Shown here piece by piece: positions 9,836 to 18,299 of a stretch of 64,000 bases of DNA. How positions within the stretch are numbered: the stretch's first letter is position 1; each line of letters begins with the position of its first letter. The notes under the pieces are model-generated. The model was not told the origin of the DNA and ran no database searches. It saw nothing but the letters and a program-made list of their open reading frames with translations. The translations under genes were made by a program, and so were the position numbers. The stretch is from Corynebacterium felinum. GTDB lineage: Bacteria; Actinomycetota; Actinomycetes; Mycobacteriales; Mycobacteriaceae. Where the stretch lies: contig NZ_CP047209.1 in NCBI RefSeq assembly GCF_030408755.1, positions 2,294,001 through 2,358,000 of the forward strand, given 5' to 3'.

Positions 9836-11284
9836 TGTTGGTGTGTGCGTGGTGTCGCCGTTGATGCGTTTGAGTGCGTTTTCTGCGGAGATCAGGCACA
9901 TGGGCACGCCCACGCCGGGGACGGTGGTTGCCCCGGCGTAGTAGAGGTTGTTGAGTGTGCTGCTCACGTTGCTTCCGCGCAGGAACGCCGATTGCGCTAG
10001 GGTGTGGGCAGGTCCGATCGCCCCGCCGCGCCACGCGTTGTAGCGGGTGGCGAAATCGGCTGGGCCTAGTGTGGCTTGGACTTTGATCCGTGTGCGTAGA
10101 TTGGGCACGACTGCAGCGAGCGTATCGACGCCGTGCTCAGCGATCGCACGCACCTGTGGGGATTCGGTGGCATAGGCGCTGCCGTGGCCGAGGTTTTCGG
10201 TGGCGTGGGTGGGGATGAGGATAAAGAGGTTTTCGCAGCCTTCTTCAGCCACGTCGGGGTCGGTTTGGGAGGGCATGGATACGTACATGGAATTGGCGAT
10301 GCCGGGTTTTCCGTCGAAGACGATGTCGAAGTCGTTATCCCATTCGGCGCTGAAGAATAGGTTGTGGTGGTGTAGTTCGGGGATTTTTCCTTCGACGCCG
10401 AGCATGACTAAAACGGTGCCGATGCCGGGGTCTTTCAACTTGGGTACGCTGCGTTTGTTGGCGGGCAGGAGTTTTTGTGTGTGCATGATGTCGGCGGCGG
10501 AGACTACCGCCTCGGCCCGAAATTCTTTATCCCCGCAGCGTACGCCGGTTACGTGGTGGCCGCGGGTGACAATTTCATCGACGCGGGTATTGAAGTGGAA
10601 TTCCACTCCCCTCTCCACAGCCATGCGGTAGATAGCTTCCACGATTGCGCTAAACCCACCTTGGGGGTAGCACACCCCTTGGGTTAGGTCGGTGTGGCTC
10701 ATCAGGTGGTACAGCGCTGGGGTGCGCTTGGGGTGTGAGGATAAGAACACTGCCGGATAGGTGAGCATTTGCCGCAGCCTAGTATCGGTAAATTGGCTGG
10801 CCACAAAACTATCCAGGCTTGTCAGAAGCAGTTTAATAAACCGGAGCTTGAGTGGGATAAAGCGAAGATTGGAAAAGGTGGTGTACAGGCACTGCCTGAT
10901 ACTGAGTTCATAAACTTCGCGGGCACTTTCAAGATACTGGCGTAGTTTTTCACCGGCGCCGTGTTCAATCGACTCAAACACGTCATAGGGATCAGTCATA
11001 TCGAGTGGCTCGTGGCCTTGGGCGAATAGCCGGTAGGCGGGTGTTAAGGGCACTAATTCTAGGGGGTTTTCTTCCCCCAACAGGGCAAAGAAATGGTCGT
11101 AGGCTTCGGGCATGAGATACCACGAAGGTCCGGTGTCGAAGCGGAATGAGTCGATGCGTAACTCCCCTGCCCGGCCACCGGGCGTAGAGTTTTTCTCAAC
11201 AACAACCACTTCGTGCCCATCATGTGCCAATAAGGCGGCGGTGGCAAGACCGGCAAAACCTGCACCGATGACTACTATCTTCAT
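9815..11284 (-). CDS. crtI: Phytoene desaturase family protein CrtI
   Basis: A 489-residue FAD-dependent carotenoid desaturase. The N-terminal dinucleotide-binding motif is VVIGAGFAGLATAALLAHDG followed by VVVVEKNSTPGGRAG; the C-terminal carotenoid dehydrogenase signature is present as LYYAGATTVPGVGVPMCLIS. It introduces double bonds into phytoene, or diapophytoene; product and number of steps cannot be told from sequence. It lies 57 bp downstream of crtB on the same strand, so the two form an operon. The extreme C-terminus is rich in Thr and Pro (TTHTPTPTETLS) next to a small DNA duplication. Confidence 0.92.
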   Translation of the reverse strand: MKIVVIGAGFAGLATAALLAHDGHEVVVVEKNSTPGGRAGELRIDSFRFDTGPSWYLMPEAYDHFFALLGEENPLELVPLTPAYRLFAQGHEPLDMTDPYDVFESIEHGAGEKLRQYLESAREVYELSIRQCLYTTFSNLRFIPLKLRFIKLLLTSLDSFVASQFTDTRLRQMLTYPAVFLSSHPKRTPALYHLMSHTDLTQGVCYPQGGFSAIVEAIYRMAVERGVEFHFNTRVDEIVTRGHHVTGVRCGDKEFRAEAVVSAADIMHTQKLLPANKRSVPKLKDPGIGTVLVMLGVEGKIPELHHHNLFFSAEWDNDFDIVFDGKPGIANSMYVSMPSQTDPDVAEEGCENLFILIPTHATENLGHGSAYATESPQVRAIAEHGVDTLAAVVPNLRTRIKVQATLGPADFATRYNAWRGGAIGPAHTLAQSAFLRGSNVSSTLNNLYYAGATTVPGVGVPMCLISAENALKRINGDTTHTPTPTETLS

Positions 11285-11341
11285 TTTTTATTCACCTTTT
11301 CTTCACGCACTGTTTCACCACATATTTTCGCTGTTCTCGTA

Positions 11342-12169
11342 TTAGGCCCGCAGTGCGATCAGTACCTTTTCGTAGGCGGGTACTCGTACGCGGCGGGAGT
11401 AGATTTCTTCCACTGTTGCTTGATTGAGTCGCGCTGTGAGCGCTTCGAAGACTTTCAGTGCTACAGCAACTCCTTTGCGTGAGCTATCGGGTAGTTTCAC
11501 TAGTGCTTTTTTCGCGACTGTGAGATCTGCTTCAATTTCGGCGACGAGCGTATCTTTTTCTGCTTCGCTTAATTCCCGCGACAAGTATGTACGCCCCAGC
11601 GTTTCGGTATCTTCGGCGAGGTCGCGCAGGAAGTTGATTTTTTGAAATGCTGCGCCTAGCGCGCGTGCTCCTGGTTGTAGTTCTTCACGCAAGGCACTGG
11701 GGTAGGTGGAATCGCTTAAGAAAATATCAAGGCATAGTAGGCCGATGACTTCGGCTGATCCGTAGATGTAGGTGTCGAGGTCGACGGCGTGGGTGGCACC
11801 GGGTTGTTTGAGGTCGGCGCGCATGGAGTTGAAGAAGGCTTTGATGTGTTCGGGGTTGAGGTTGCAGCGTCTGGCGGTGATGGCGTAGGCGTGGATGATT
11901 GGGTCGGTGTGGAAGCGGGTGTTGGGTGCGTTGAGGATGGTTTTTTCGTAGGTGTTGAGGATGTCAGTACAGTTGCAGCAGGCGTCGTGTGCGGTGCCGT
12001 CGACGATTTCGTCGGCGATTCTGACCATGGCATACAGGTTGGAGATATCTGTGCGGATGTGTGGTGCGAGGAGTTTGGTGGCGAGACTGAAGCTTGTGGA
12101 GTAGCTTGCGATGATTTGTGCTGCTGCTTTTTGTGCTGCGGTGTCGTATCGCGCCAGATATTCCGTCAT
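11342..12169 (-). CDS. crtB: Phytoene/squalene synthase family protein CrtB
   Basis: A 275-residue all-helical prenyl synthase that condenses two prenyl diphosphates head to head, the first committed carotenoid step. Both Asp-rich motifs are seen: VRIADEIVDGTAHD (first) and KINFLRDLAEDTETLGR (second). It sits upstream of crtI. No geranylgeranyl diphosphate synthase (crtE) or cyclase is adjacent, so the precursor must come from elsewhere; idi lies 5.5 kb away on the same strand. The protein is slightly short for the family but both active-site halves are intact. Confidence 0.92.
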   Translation of the reverse strand: MTEYLARYDTAAQKAAAQIIASYSTSFSLATKLLAPHIRTDISNLYAMVRIADEIVDGTAHDACCNCTDILNTYEKTILNAPNTRFHTDPIIHAYAITARRCNLNPEHIKAFFNSMRADLKQPGATHAVDLDTYIYGSAEVIGLLCLDIFLSDSTYPSALREELQPGARALGAAFQKINFLRDLAEDTETLGRTYLSRELSEAEKDTLVAEIEADLTVAKKALVKLPDSSRKGVAVALKVFEALTARLNQATVEEIYSRRVRVPAYEKVLIALRA

Positions 12170-12233
12170 ATTCTCAACACTATCTGCACCATGTGAGTAG
12201 ACTCAAAGCAGCGTTGTTTTCTCACCTGCACTG

Positions 12234-12252
12234 CTTATCGACGCCACCATTC
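12234..12252 (+). repeat. Dispersed 17-bp motif, copy 4
   Basis: CTTATCGACGCCACCATTC, a variant copy 65 bp upstream of the crtB start. Confidence 0.5.
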
Positions 12253-12296
12253 TCTCCCCCTGAATGAGCACTGTTGTTGGTGTGTTGCTATGCATT

Positions 12297-12329
12297 AACC
12301 CGCATCACATGTCCTTTGTGATGCGGGTT
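12297..12329. terminator. Terminator hairpin downstream of the dcp operon
   Basis: A perfect 13-bp stem (AACCCGCATCACA with 12317-12329) has a 7-nt loop. It lies 25 bp past the stop of the minus-strand 46-residue ORF, and ends TTAA on the reverse strand. Confidence 0.8.
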
Positions 12330-12353
12330 TAAAATGCTTGTGCTGTGGTTGGG

Positions 12354-12494
12354 TTACAGCAGGCTAATCAACCATGCAACGACGACGATGGCCAGCAGTA
12401 CGTACAACGACTGGGTAACACGCGACTGCGGATACTTGCGCTTAGGCTTTGGTAGTTTCTGGTCTTGCTTGCGCAACTCTTCCGGATTAGCCAT
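12354..12494 (-). CDS. Small single-pass membrane protein (46 aa)
   Basis: This short frame starts MANPEELRKQDQKLPKPKRK and ends in one hydrophobic helix, LYVLLAIVVVAWLISLL. The charged N-terminus followed by a C-terminal membrane anchor suggests a tail-anchored topology. GAGG lies 13 nt upstream of the ATG, and the gene begins 9 nt after the stop of the 62-residue membrane protein, so it is the third gene of the dcp operon. Function unknown. Confidence 0.7.
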   Translation of the reverse strand: MANPEELRKQDQKLPKPKRKYPQSRVTQSLYVLLAIVVVAWLISLL

Positions 12495-12503
12495 CTTTAC
12501 AAC

Positions 12504-12692
12504 TCATTCCTCAACGGTATCTTTTAAAGCCTCAAGCTTAGCCGATTGGCGCAAAACAAACGCACCCAGAAAATCAATAGCGCGCAACCACACCACAGCA
12601 AGCACAGCACACAGTGGGACCACCACCACAAACACAATCGGTGCTTGCAGCCAAAAAGGAATGGTGGTCAAAAACTGTGTGAACTGATCCAT
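12504..12692 (-). CDS. Small membrane protein (62 aa)
   Basis: Starts MDQFTQFLTTIPFWLQ and has one long hydrophobic segment (APIVFVVVVPLCAVLAVVWL) followed by a charged helical tail. Its ATG directly follows the dcp stop codon, so the two are very likely translationally coupled. I do not recognise a family. With the 46-residue protein it forms a pair of micro-membrane proteins tied to a cytosolic peptidase; a shared role is inference. Confidence 0.75.
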   Translation of the reverse strand: MDQFTQFLTTIPFWLQAPIVFVVVVPLCAVLAVVWLRAIDFLGAFVLRQSAKLEALKDTVEE

Positions 12693-14744
12693 TTAAACAG
12701 CACCCGCTAAACCACGACGACGCAACAAGGGGCCAACATCCTTTGCCCGGCCACGCAGATTTTCAAAGGCGGTGGTGAAATCATCGGCACCGCCGCGGGA
12801 AAGCACGAGATCGCGGAAACGCTGACCAGCCGCACGGGTTGCTTCATCGGTGGAATCCTCACCGGCAGCACCGGTTTCCTTAAACCACTCAAAACCATCA
12901 GCATCCAAAGCCTCAGCCCACAGGTAGGAGTAGTAGCCGGCAGAGTAGCCGCCGGCGAAAATGTGGGCGAAATAGTTTGAACGGTAGCGTGGAGCCAGAT
13001 GCTCAACCTCAAGGCCCGCTTCGGCGAGAGCGCGTGCCTCAAATTCCTCAATATCAGCAGCGGTAAGTTGTGCTGCCTCCTCGGCGCTCAAACTATGCCA
13101 TGCAAGGTCGATGATGGCGGAAGCAAGATATTCGCTGGTGCCAAACCCTTGGCCGAACTGACGGGCGGCAGAAATCGCCTCCACTAGCTCATCAGGAATG
13201 AGCTCACCGGTATCCACGTGGCGGGCATAATTGCGCAAAATGGCAGGATCAAAAGCCCAGTTCTCATTGATCTGGGAAGGGAACTCCACATAATCGCGGG
13301 GCACATTGGTGCCGGAGAAAGTCGGGTAACGCACCTGGGACAAAAGGCCGTGCAAGCCATGGCCGAACTCGTGGAATAAGGTGGTCAAGCTATCCAACGA
13401 CAACAGCGCTTCCGAGCCGTCGGCAGGCTTGCTAATGCCCATCACGTTAACCACAACAGGTTTTGTGCCAAGCAGCTCAGATTGGTCAACGAAGCTTGAC
13501 ATCCACGCCCCGCCCCGCTTGGTTGGGCGGCCATACAAGTCGGTGAGGAACAAACCAATACCGGTGCCGTCCTCATCCTTGACCTCCCACACCTGCACAT
13601 CGTCGTGGTAGCCGACCAGATCTTCACGCGCAACCACATCGATACCGTACAGGCGCTTTGCGGCATAGAACACGCCGTCGACAAGCACTTGGTTCAGCGG
13701 GAAATACTTCGACAGTGCATCCTCATCCAGGGAATAGTCGCGGCTGCGCACCTTCGATGCCCAGTACGACCAGTCAGCCCCCTCAACCTCACCGTGGGCT
13801 GCCTCAACCAGCAGCTTGTGCTCGTTGCGGGCATTCGTAGCCGCCGCTGGTGCAAGATCGAACAACAGCTCGCGCACTGCCAAGGCAGTCTTTGCTGTTT
13901 CTTCCTCGATCACATAATCAGCATGGGAGTCATAGCCCAGAAGTTGTGCTTTGTGAGCGCGCAGCTGCACCATTTCAATGAGTACTTCGGCGTTGTTCGC
14001 ACCCCGGCGCTGCGAGGCTTCATATAACTTCACACGTGCCTCGTGCACATCAAGTTCAGCCTGCTCAGCTTGCACAGTGGGCAGATCAAGCGGGATCACA
14101 AAACCCTCGCGGCCGAGCGCTTGGGCATCCTTGCGGGCTGTTTGTTTGCGGGAATCGCTCAGGCCTGCAAGTTCATGCTCGTCGAAAGACACAGCTAGTT
14201 GGCGGGTCGAAGCGTTGAGGTTCGAGTTGAACTTTTCAGTAAGCACACTCAAGCGTTCGTTGATCTCGCCCAGGGTTGCTTTCTGCTCATCGTTGAGCTC
14301 CGCACCCCGGCGCGTGAACTGGCGAATCAGGTGCTCGTGGAGGCGCTGGGATTCACTATCTGCTGGTACTTCAACGTTTTTCACCCGCTCGTAGAGTGCG
14401 GCATTGAGGTAGGTGCTGTCGGCGTGTGCGCTGAGTTTCGGGGCGATGGTTGCTGCGATCGCTTCCATGTCCTCGTTGCTATCTGTGCCTTGCAGGTTGA
14501 AAAACACGGCTGATACGCGGGCTAGTTCGCGCCCGGAGCGTTCCAATGCTTCGACCGTGTTTTCCCAGGTTGGTGCTTCGGGGTTGGTGACGATAGCGTC
14601 GATTTCTGCCTTGTGTGCGGCCATGCCTGATTCGAATGCTGGCAGGTAGTGTGCCGTCTCGATCTGCTCGAATGGGGGCAGCAGGTAGGGCAGGGTTGAT
14701 GGTTGTGCAAAAGGGTTCTTGTGCGATGTTTGCGTTGCAGTCAT
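12693..14744 (-). CDS. dcp: M3 family metallopeptidase (peptidyl-dipeptidase Dcp / oligopeptidase A-like)
   Basis: A 683-residue zinc peptidase. The gluzincin motif is TLFHEFGHGLHGL, with two zinc-binding His, the catalytic Glu and the downstream Glu region EFPSQINENW typical of M3. No signal peptide is present, so it acts in the cytoplasm on short peptides. Length is normal for Dcp (about 680). It is transcribed divergently from the carboxylesterase gene with only 32 bp between start codons, so their promoters must overlap. Dcp versus OpdA cannot be fully separated by eye. Confidence 0.92.
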   Translation of the reverse strand: MTATQTSHKNPFAQPSTLPYLLPPFEQIETAHYLPAFESGMAAHKAEIDAIVTNPEAPTWENTVEALERSGRELARVSAVFFNLQGTDSNEDMEAIAATIAPKLSAHADSTYLNAALYERVKNVEVPADSESQRLHEHLIRQFTRRGAELNDEQKATLGEINERLSVLTEKFNSNLNASTRQLAVSFDEHELAGLSDSRKQTARKDAQALGREGFVIPLDLPTVQAEQAELDVHEARVKLYEASQRRGANNAEVLIEMVQLRAHKAQLLGYDSHADYVIEEETAKTALAVRELLFDLAPAAATNARNEHKLLVEAAHGEVEGADWSYWASKVRSRDYSLDEDALSKYFPLNQVLVDGVFYAAKRLYGIDVVAREDLVGYHDDVQVWEVKDEDGTGIGLFLTDLYGRPTKRGGAWMSSFVDQSELLGTKPVVVNVMGISKPADGSEALLSLDSLTTLFHEFGHGLHGLLSQVRYPTFSGTNVPRDYVEFPSQINENWAFDPAILRNYARHVDTGELIPDELVEAISAARQFGQGFGTSEYLASAIIDLAWHSLSAEEAAQLTAADIEEFEARALAEAGLEVEHLAPRYRSNYFAHIFAGGYSAGYYSYLWAEALDADGFEWFKETGAAGEDSTDEATRAAGQRFRDLVLSRGGADDFTTAFENLRGRAKDVGPLLRRRGLAGAV

Positions 14745-14776
14745 AGCTGATAATCGTAGTTGCTAAACTTTAACTT

Positions 14777-15985
14777 ATGCATTCGTCCCCGATGACCAGC
14801 ACAAATATTGTTTACGCTACTGCGAAACCTTTTCATCATTCCGTTTTGGTGCCCAAGGTTGAGTGTTTTCGCACGCCGCAAACCAATCCTCAGGGCACGG
14901 ATGATGAGATCGAGCTGGTGTTGCGGGTGACAAGCCCCGAAAATTTTACATCCACCAGCGATTTCCCTGTCGTGGTGATTATTCATGGCGGCAGCTATGT
15001 GGGCGGTAGTTTTGATGAGCCGTGGCTGAATGGGCATAACTTGCCAGGTATTGTCACGGTCAGTGTGGAATACCGCACGGGGATTGCTGGTTTTGCCCAG
15101 TTGCATGATGAGAGTACTTTTCGCGGTGTTGCTGATTGTCAGCTGGCGTTGGACTGGGTGCAAAAACACATTGAGGATTTCGGCGGTGATCCGACAAATG
15201 TGACGTTGATGGGGCAATCGGCGGGCGCGGGTATTGCGCTGTGGCTTGCCCGCAAGGATCACTTTAAGGGAGCTTTTCGACGCCTTCTCGCCCTCTCCCC
15301 TGCCTTTCCGCGCACCCCGTTTCGGCGTCGTAAGCACATTTTGCGCCGCTCCCTGGGCACCCCCATTACCCGTAAGCATTTGGCTGCGCTCACTTATGAG
15401 CAGTTGGCGAAAGGGCAGCGGCGATTCCAGCGCCAGATCCCCTTCGATCTCGCTTTTGGCCCCGCCCCTTTTGAGCCTGCGGAGCTTGCCGATATCCCCA
15501 TTGTGCTCAGTTGCACGCGGGAGGAAATGTTTTTGTGGGAAAATAACCCGCTTGTGCCGAAGTGGTTGCTGAAGCGCATGTTTGGGGTGCGTTCATCGTG
15601 GCGTGCGCATGGCCCGTTTTTGGGCTCGTTGATTACCGATGCTGCTATTCGACGCTTCGTACTCCACGCCGCTGATTCCCGCCCACACAACACGTGGGTG
15701 ATGGAGCTTCGCGGGAGCGCCGAGCAACCGGTGTATCACTGTTCCGATATTCCGTGGGTTCTGAACAACACGGAGCTTTTACCCGCCGGTATTAAAGAGG
15801 TGATCTATAACCCTGATGCAGATACTGCCAGTGTGGTACATACGATTGCTCGGGTATTTTTTGAAGGCACACTACCCAGCTGGCCGGAATATGGCGAAGA
15901 AAAAATAGGCATGGCCATCAATTACGCCGATTCCGCAGTACTGGAATCGGACTTCTTCGCCCACCTTCGCCCGCATCTGCGCTAA
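14777..15985 (+). CDS. Carboxylesterase, type B family
   Basis: A 402-residue alpha/beta hydrolase. The oxyanion-hole segment is VVVIIHGGSYVGGSF and the nucleophile elbow is LMGQSAGAGIALWLA, both typical of type B carboxylesterases. SVEYRTG and GDPTNVTLMGQSAG are in the usual spacing. No signal peptide is seen. It is shorter than most type B enzymes (about 500 residues), the reduced length lying in the C-terminal half. Natural substrate unknown. Confidence 0.88.
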   Translation: MHSSPMTSTNIVYATAKPFHHSVLVPKVECFRTPQTNPQGTDDEIELVLRVTSPENFTSTSDFPVVVIIHGGSYVGGSFDEPWLNGHNLPGIVTVSVEYRTGIAGFAQLHDESTFRGVADCQLALDWVQKHIEDFGGDPTNVTLMGQSAGAGIALWLARKDHFKGAFRRLLALSPAFPRTPFRRRKHILRRSLGTPITRKHLAALTYEQLAKGQRRFQRQIPFDLAFGPAPFEPAELADIPIVLSCTREEMFLWENNPLVPKWLLKRMFGVRSSWRAHGPFLGSLITDAAIRRFVLHAADSRPHNTWVMELRGSAEQPVYHCSDIPWVLNNTELLPAGIKEVIYNPDADTASVVHTIARVFFEGTLPSWPEYGEEKIGMAINYADSAVLESDFFAHLRPHLR

Positions 15986-16432
15986 CAGTAAACTTCGTGT
16001 CTATGCGGGTGCACGTTGCTTCCCCATGCTCAATCATCCACCGATCGTGTGTGCCGATCATGCGTCGGCTTATCGATCCCACAATTTCAAGGCCCGTCCA
16101 CAATGCTGGATGCAATGAACCTACCCCACTTGTTCCAATCTGTTGATCCCAACGAGAATCAGCGCAGAATGATCCTTCCGCAAGAAACTAAGCCCCTGCG
16201 GAATGAGTGCGGATACAAGGTGCCCACCCTAGCGAAAAAACCTATCAATACTCGACTATTGATTCAAAAATACTGATTCGACTTTCAGCACAGTTGTAGA
16301 AAACTGACCTGCGGTTTTACAGATAGCACTTGCTCTATGTCGAATCAGTATTTCCACACACAGGACTCGAAGAAAACTCACACCCCGTTTGCAAAAGGAC
16401 TCAAGCAAAAAACTGCCGACGCCTTGCAACCT
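15986..16432. other. Intergenic region (447 bp) between two converging genes
   Basis: The esterase and the MFS gene converge on this region and no gene is supported. A partial dispersed motif (CTTATCGATCCCAC) lies near 16069. The main structure is the inverted-repeat unit at 16268-16353. Confidence 0.55.
16268..16353. repeat. 86-bp unit bounded by perfect 15-bp inverted repeats
   Basis: AAATACTGATTCGAC at 16268-16282 is exactly repeated in reverse complement at 16339-16353, with 56 bp between. It could be a tiny inverted-repeat element, an extended terminator or a structured RNA. No target duplication is evident. Confidence 0.7.
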
Positions 16433-17635
16433 TTAAATATTTGAGCGATTAAAAAGTGCCCCCACTACCCCAATGCACAACGCTGCTAATCCACTTACAA
16501 CGAGCACAGATCCTGCCGCATGTACTGGGACAAACCCCGCACCTAAAAATCCAAGAAGCACCGATATCTGAATAACCAATATGTACGCCGGCATCTGGAA
16601 GGCACGCTGATCAGCGGCAATCCGTTTAAGCATAAACCCAGACATGCACGTGTTGTGCACACCGTTAGCAAGCCCGATCTGCAACGCTGCAAGCACCAAC
16701 TGCCACACGGTGTGCGCAAACCCTATCGAAACAATACCCGCACCAATAACAGCTGCGGCTGCTGAAGCAGCTGCAGCATCGCCCAGTTTTGTGGCGAACA
16801 CTGCAGATATACCAGGACCAATCACCAATCCAGCACCAATCGCCCCCACAATAACCCCATAGGATTCGGCACTCAGACTTAATTCCTGACGTACTCGAAC
16901 AATGAGCACAACATTCAGAGCACTTGTGACCAACACCGTGGCAACTAAAGGAACGAGCGCACGAAATACTCCACGTGTACGCAGCAATCCCGCCACATCC
17001 GCATTCCGACGTTTATCACCACGTGTGTTCTTCCCAACACTGGTGGCAATGAGACTCTTCGATGCCACGCTCACAACTATCGCAGCAACAAGAACAAGGC
17101 CCGCTAAAACAAGCAGCCCGGTGCTACCAGAAAACCACGCGTATACGAGGCTTCCAAGAACTGGGCCTGCAACATAACCTAAGTTACGCACCGATTGCAC
17201 CACGCGATTTGCCTGATCCATCTTGGTTTCATCCGCACTCAGCGCCGGAAGGGCAACCATGACAGCTGACCATAAAACAGCGCCCACACAACCCAATGCC
17301 AGAGCCACCCCCACATACACCGCCACAGTATTTGCCAGTGAAGCAACAGAAATCAGCACAGCTTCTACAACAAAAACGCCACTAATTACTTGCTGCGCAC
17401 CAAATCGCACAATACTGCGTGGAGCAAGCACAGCCGCACCAATCCCGCCAATCAGCCCGGCAATAAGAAGCGCCGAAACTCGCGCAGATGCATGTGCATC
17501 ACCGGCAAGGTGCAACGCGAACGACACTTGTGCTGCTTCATCGGCAAAACTTCCCAGAAAAAGTGCCACACAAGCAGCGATGACTTTCAGCATTGGGCTC
17601 ACAAGATGCACCCCACTGCTCTCATCAATCCCCAC
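16433..17635 (-). CDS. Major facilitator superfamily transporter
   Basis: A 400-residue membrane protein with about 12 hydrophobic segments in the MFS pattern, a longer charged loop in the middle (KNTRGDKRRNADVAGLLRTR) and no clear substrate signature. It resembles drug/metabolite exporters of the DHA1 or MFS_1 type. The frame opens with GTG at 17635; no good ribosome-binding site lies there, and internal GTG codons 9 or 12 are alternatives. It starts 8 bp past the idi stop, so it is likely co-transcribed with idi. Confidence 0.82.
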   Translation of the reverse strand: MGIDESSGVHLVSPMLKVIAACVALFLGSFADEAAQVSFALHLAGDAHASARVSALLIAGLIGGIGAAVLAPRSIVRFGAQQVISGVFVVEAVLISVASLANTVAVYVGVALALGCVGAVLWSAVMVALPALSADETKMDQANRVVQSVRNLGYVAGPVLGSLVYAWFSGSTGLLVLAGLVLVAAIVVSVASKSLIATSVGKNTRGDKRRNADVAGLLRTRGVFRALVPLVATVLVTSALNVVLIVRVRQELSLSAESYGVIVGAIGAGLVIGPGISAVFATKLGDAAAASAAAAVIGAGIVSIGFAHTVWQLVLAALQIGLANGVHNTCMSGFMLKRIAADQRAFQMPAYILVIQISVLLGFLGAGFVPVHAAGSVLVVSGLAALCIGVVGALFNRSNI

Positions 17636-17643
17636 ATTTCACA

Positions 17644-18210
17644 TCATCGGCAGTGTTTAGTGGCGAAGTCGCGAAGCTTCGCACGGAAATTCTCATCACG
17701 TAACTGCTTGACCATCCACGGGCTGAACACGAACGGGGTGGCATCCACGGCGTCGAAAAGCTGGGCAGGGTGCACCCACGAAAAAGAATCAACCTCCGAC
17801 TTCTCCGGGTTGATTTCTTCTTCGCACAACGCCATGAACACCGGGCAAATCTCCCACTCCACCACACCGGAAGAATCAGTCGCCTTGTACTCAAAATCCG
17901 CAATGCCGACACAAAGATCCTCAACCCGAGAAACACCCAACTCATGGGGAACCCAGCGCAACACAGCCTCACGCGCCGACTCCTTCGGTGCAAGATGGCC
18001 GCAGGCAGAGTTCGTCCACACCCCAGGCCACGTCTTTTTCCCCAAGGCGCGGCGCGTGATCAGCAACTGACCCTGGGTATTAAAAACGTAACAGGAAAAA
18101 GCAAGATGCAATGGAGTATCGGTGGTGTGGACAGTGGCTTTGAGGGCGGTTCCAATCGGATTGCCTAGCGGATCAGAGAGCACGACGACATCAGTCATGC
18201 ACTCAACCAT
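17644..18210 (-). CDS. idi: Isopentenyl-diphosphate delta-isomerase, type I
   Basis: A 188-residue Nudix-fold isomerase interconverting IPP and DMAPP. The catalytic Cys region is VWTNSACGHLAPKESAREAV and the catalytic Glu region is EWEICPVFMAL; ITRRALGKKTWPG precedes them as in E. coli Idi. It supports isoprenoid supply for carotenoids, menaquinone and decaprenyl phosphate. The start may be the ATG at 18210 or the in-frame ATG at 18198 (MTDVVV); the first has AAGG close upstream. Confidence 0.93.
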   Translation of the reverse strand: MVECMTDVVVLSDPLGNPIGTALKATVHTTDTPLHLAFSCYVFNTQGQLLITRRALGKKTWPGVWTNSACGHLAPKESAREAVLRWVPHELGVSRVEDLCVGIADFEYKATDSSGVVEWEICPVFMALCEEEINPEKSEVDSFSWVHPAQLFDAVDATPFVFSPWMVKQLRDENFRAKLRDFATKHCR

Positions 18211-18299
18211 AGTGCCTTGACCCCACCACCGGCACGACGCAGAAGATTCACAGCACGCAACTACACTCCCAAGGACGGTTCACCAGCGTGATCTATACG

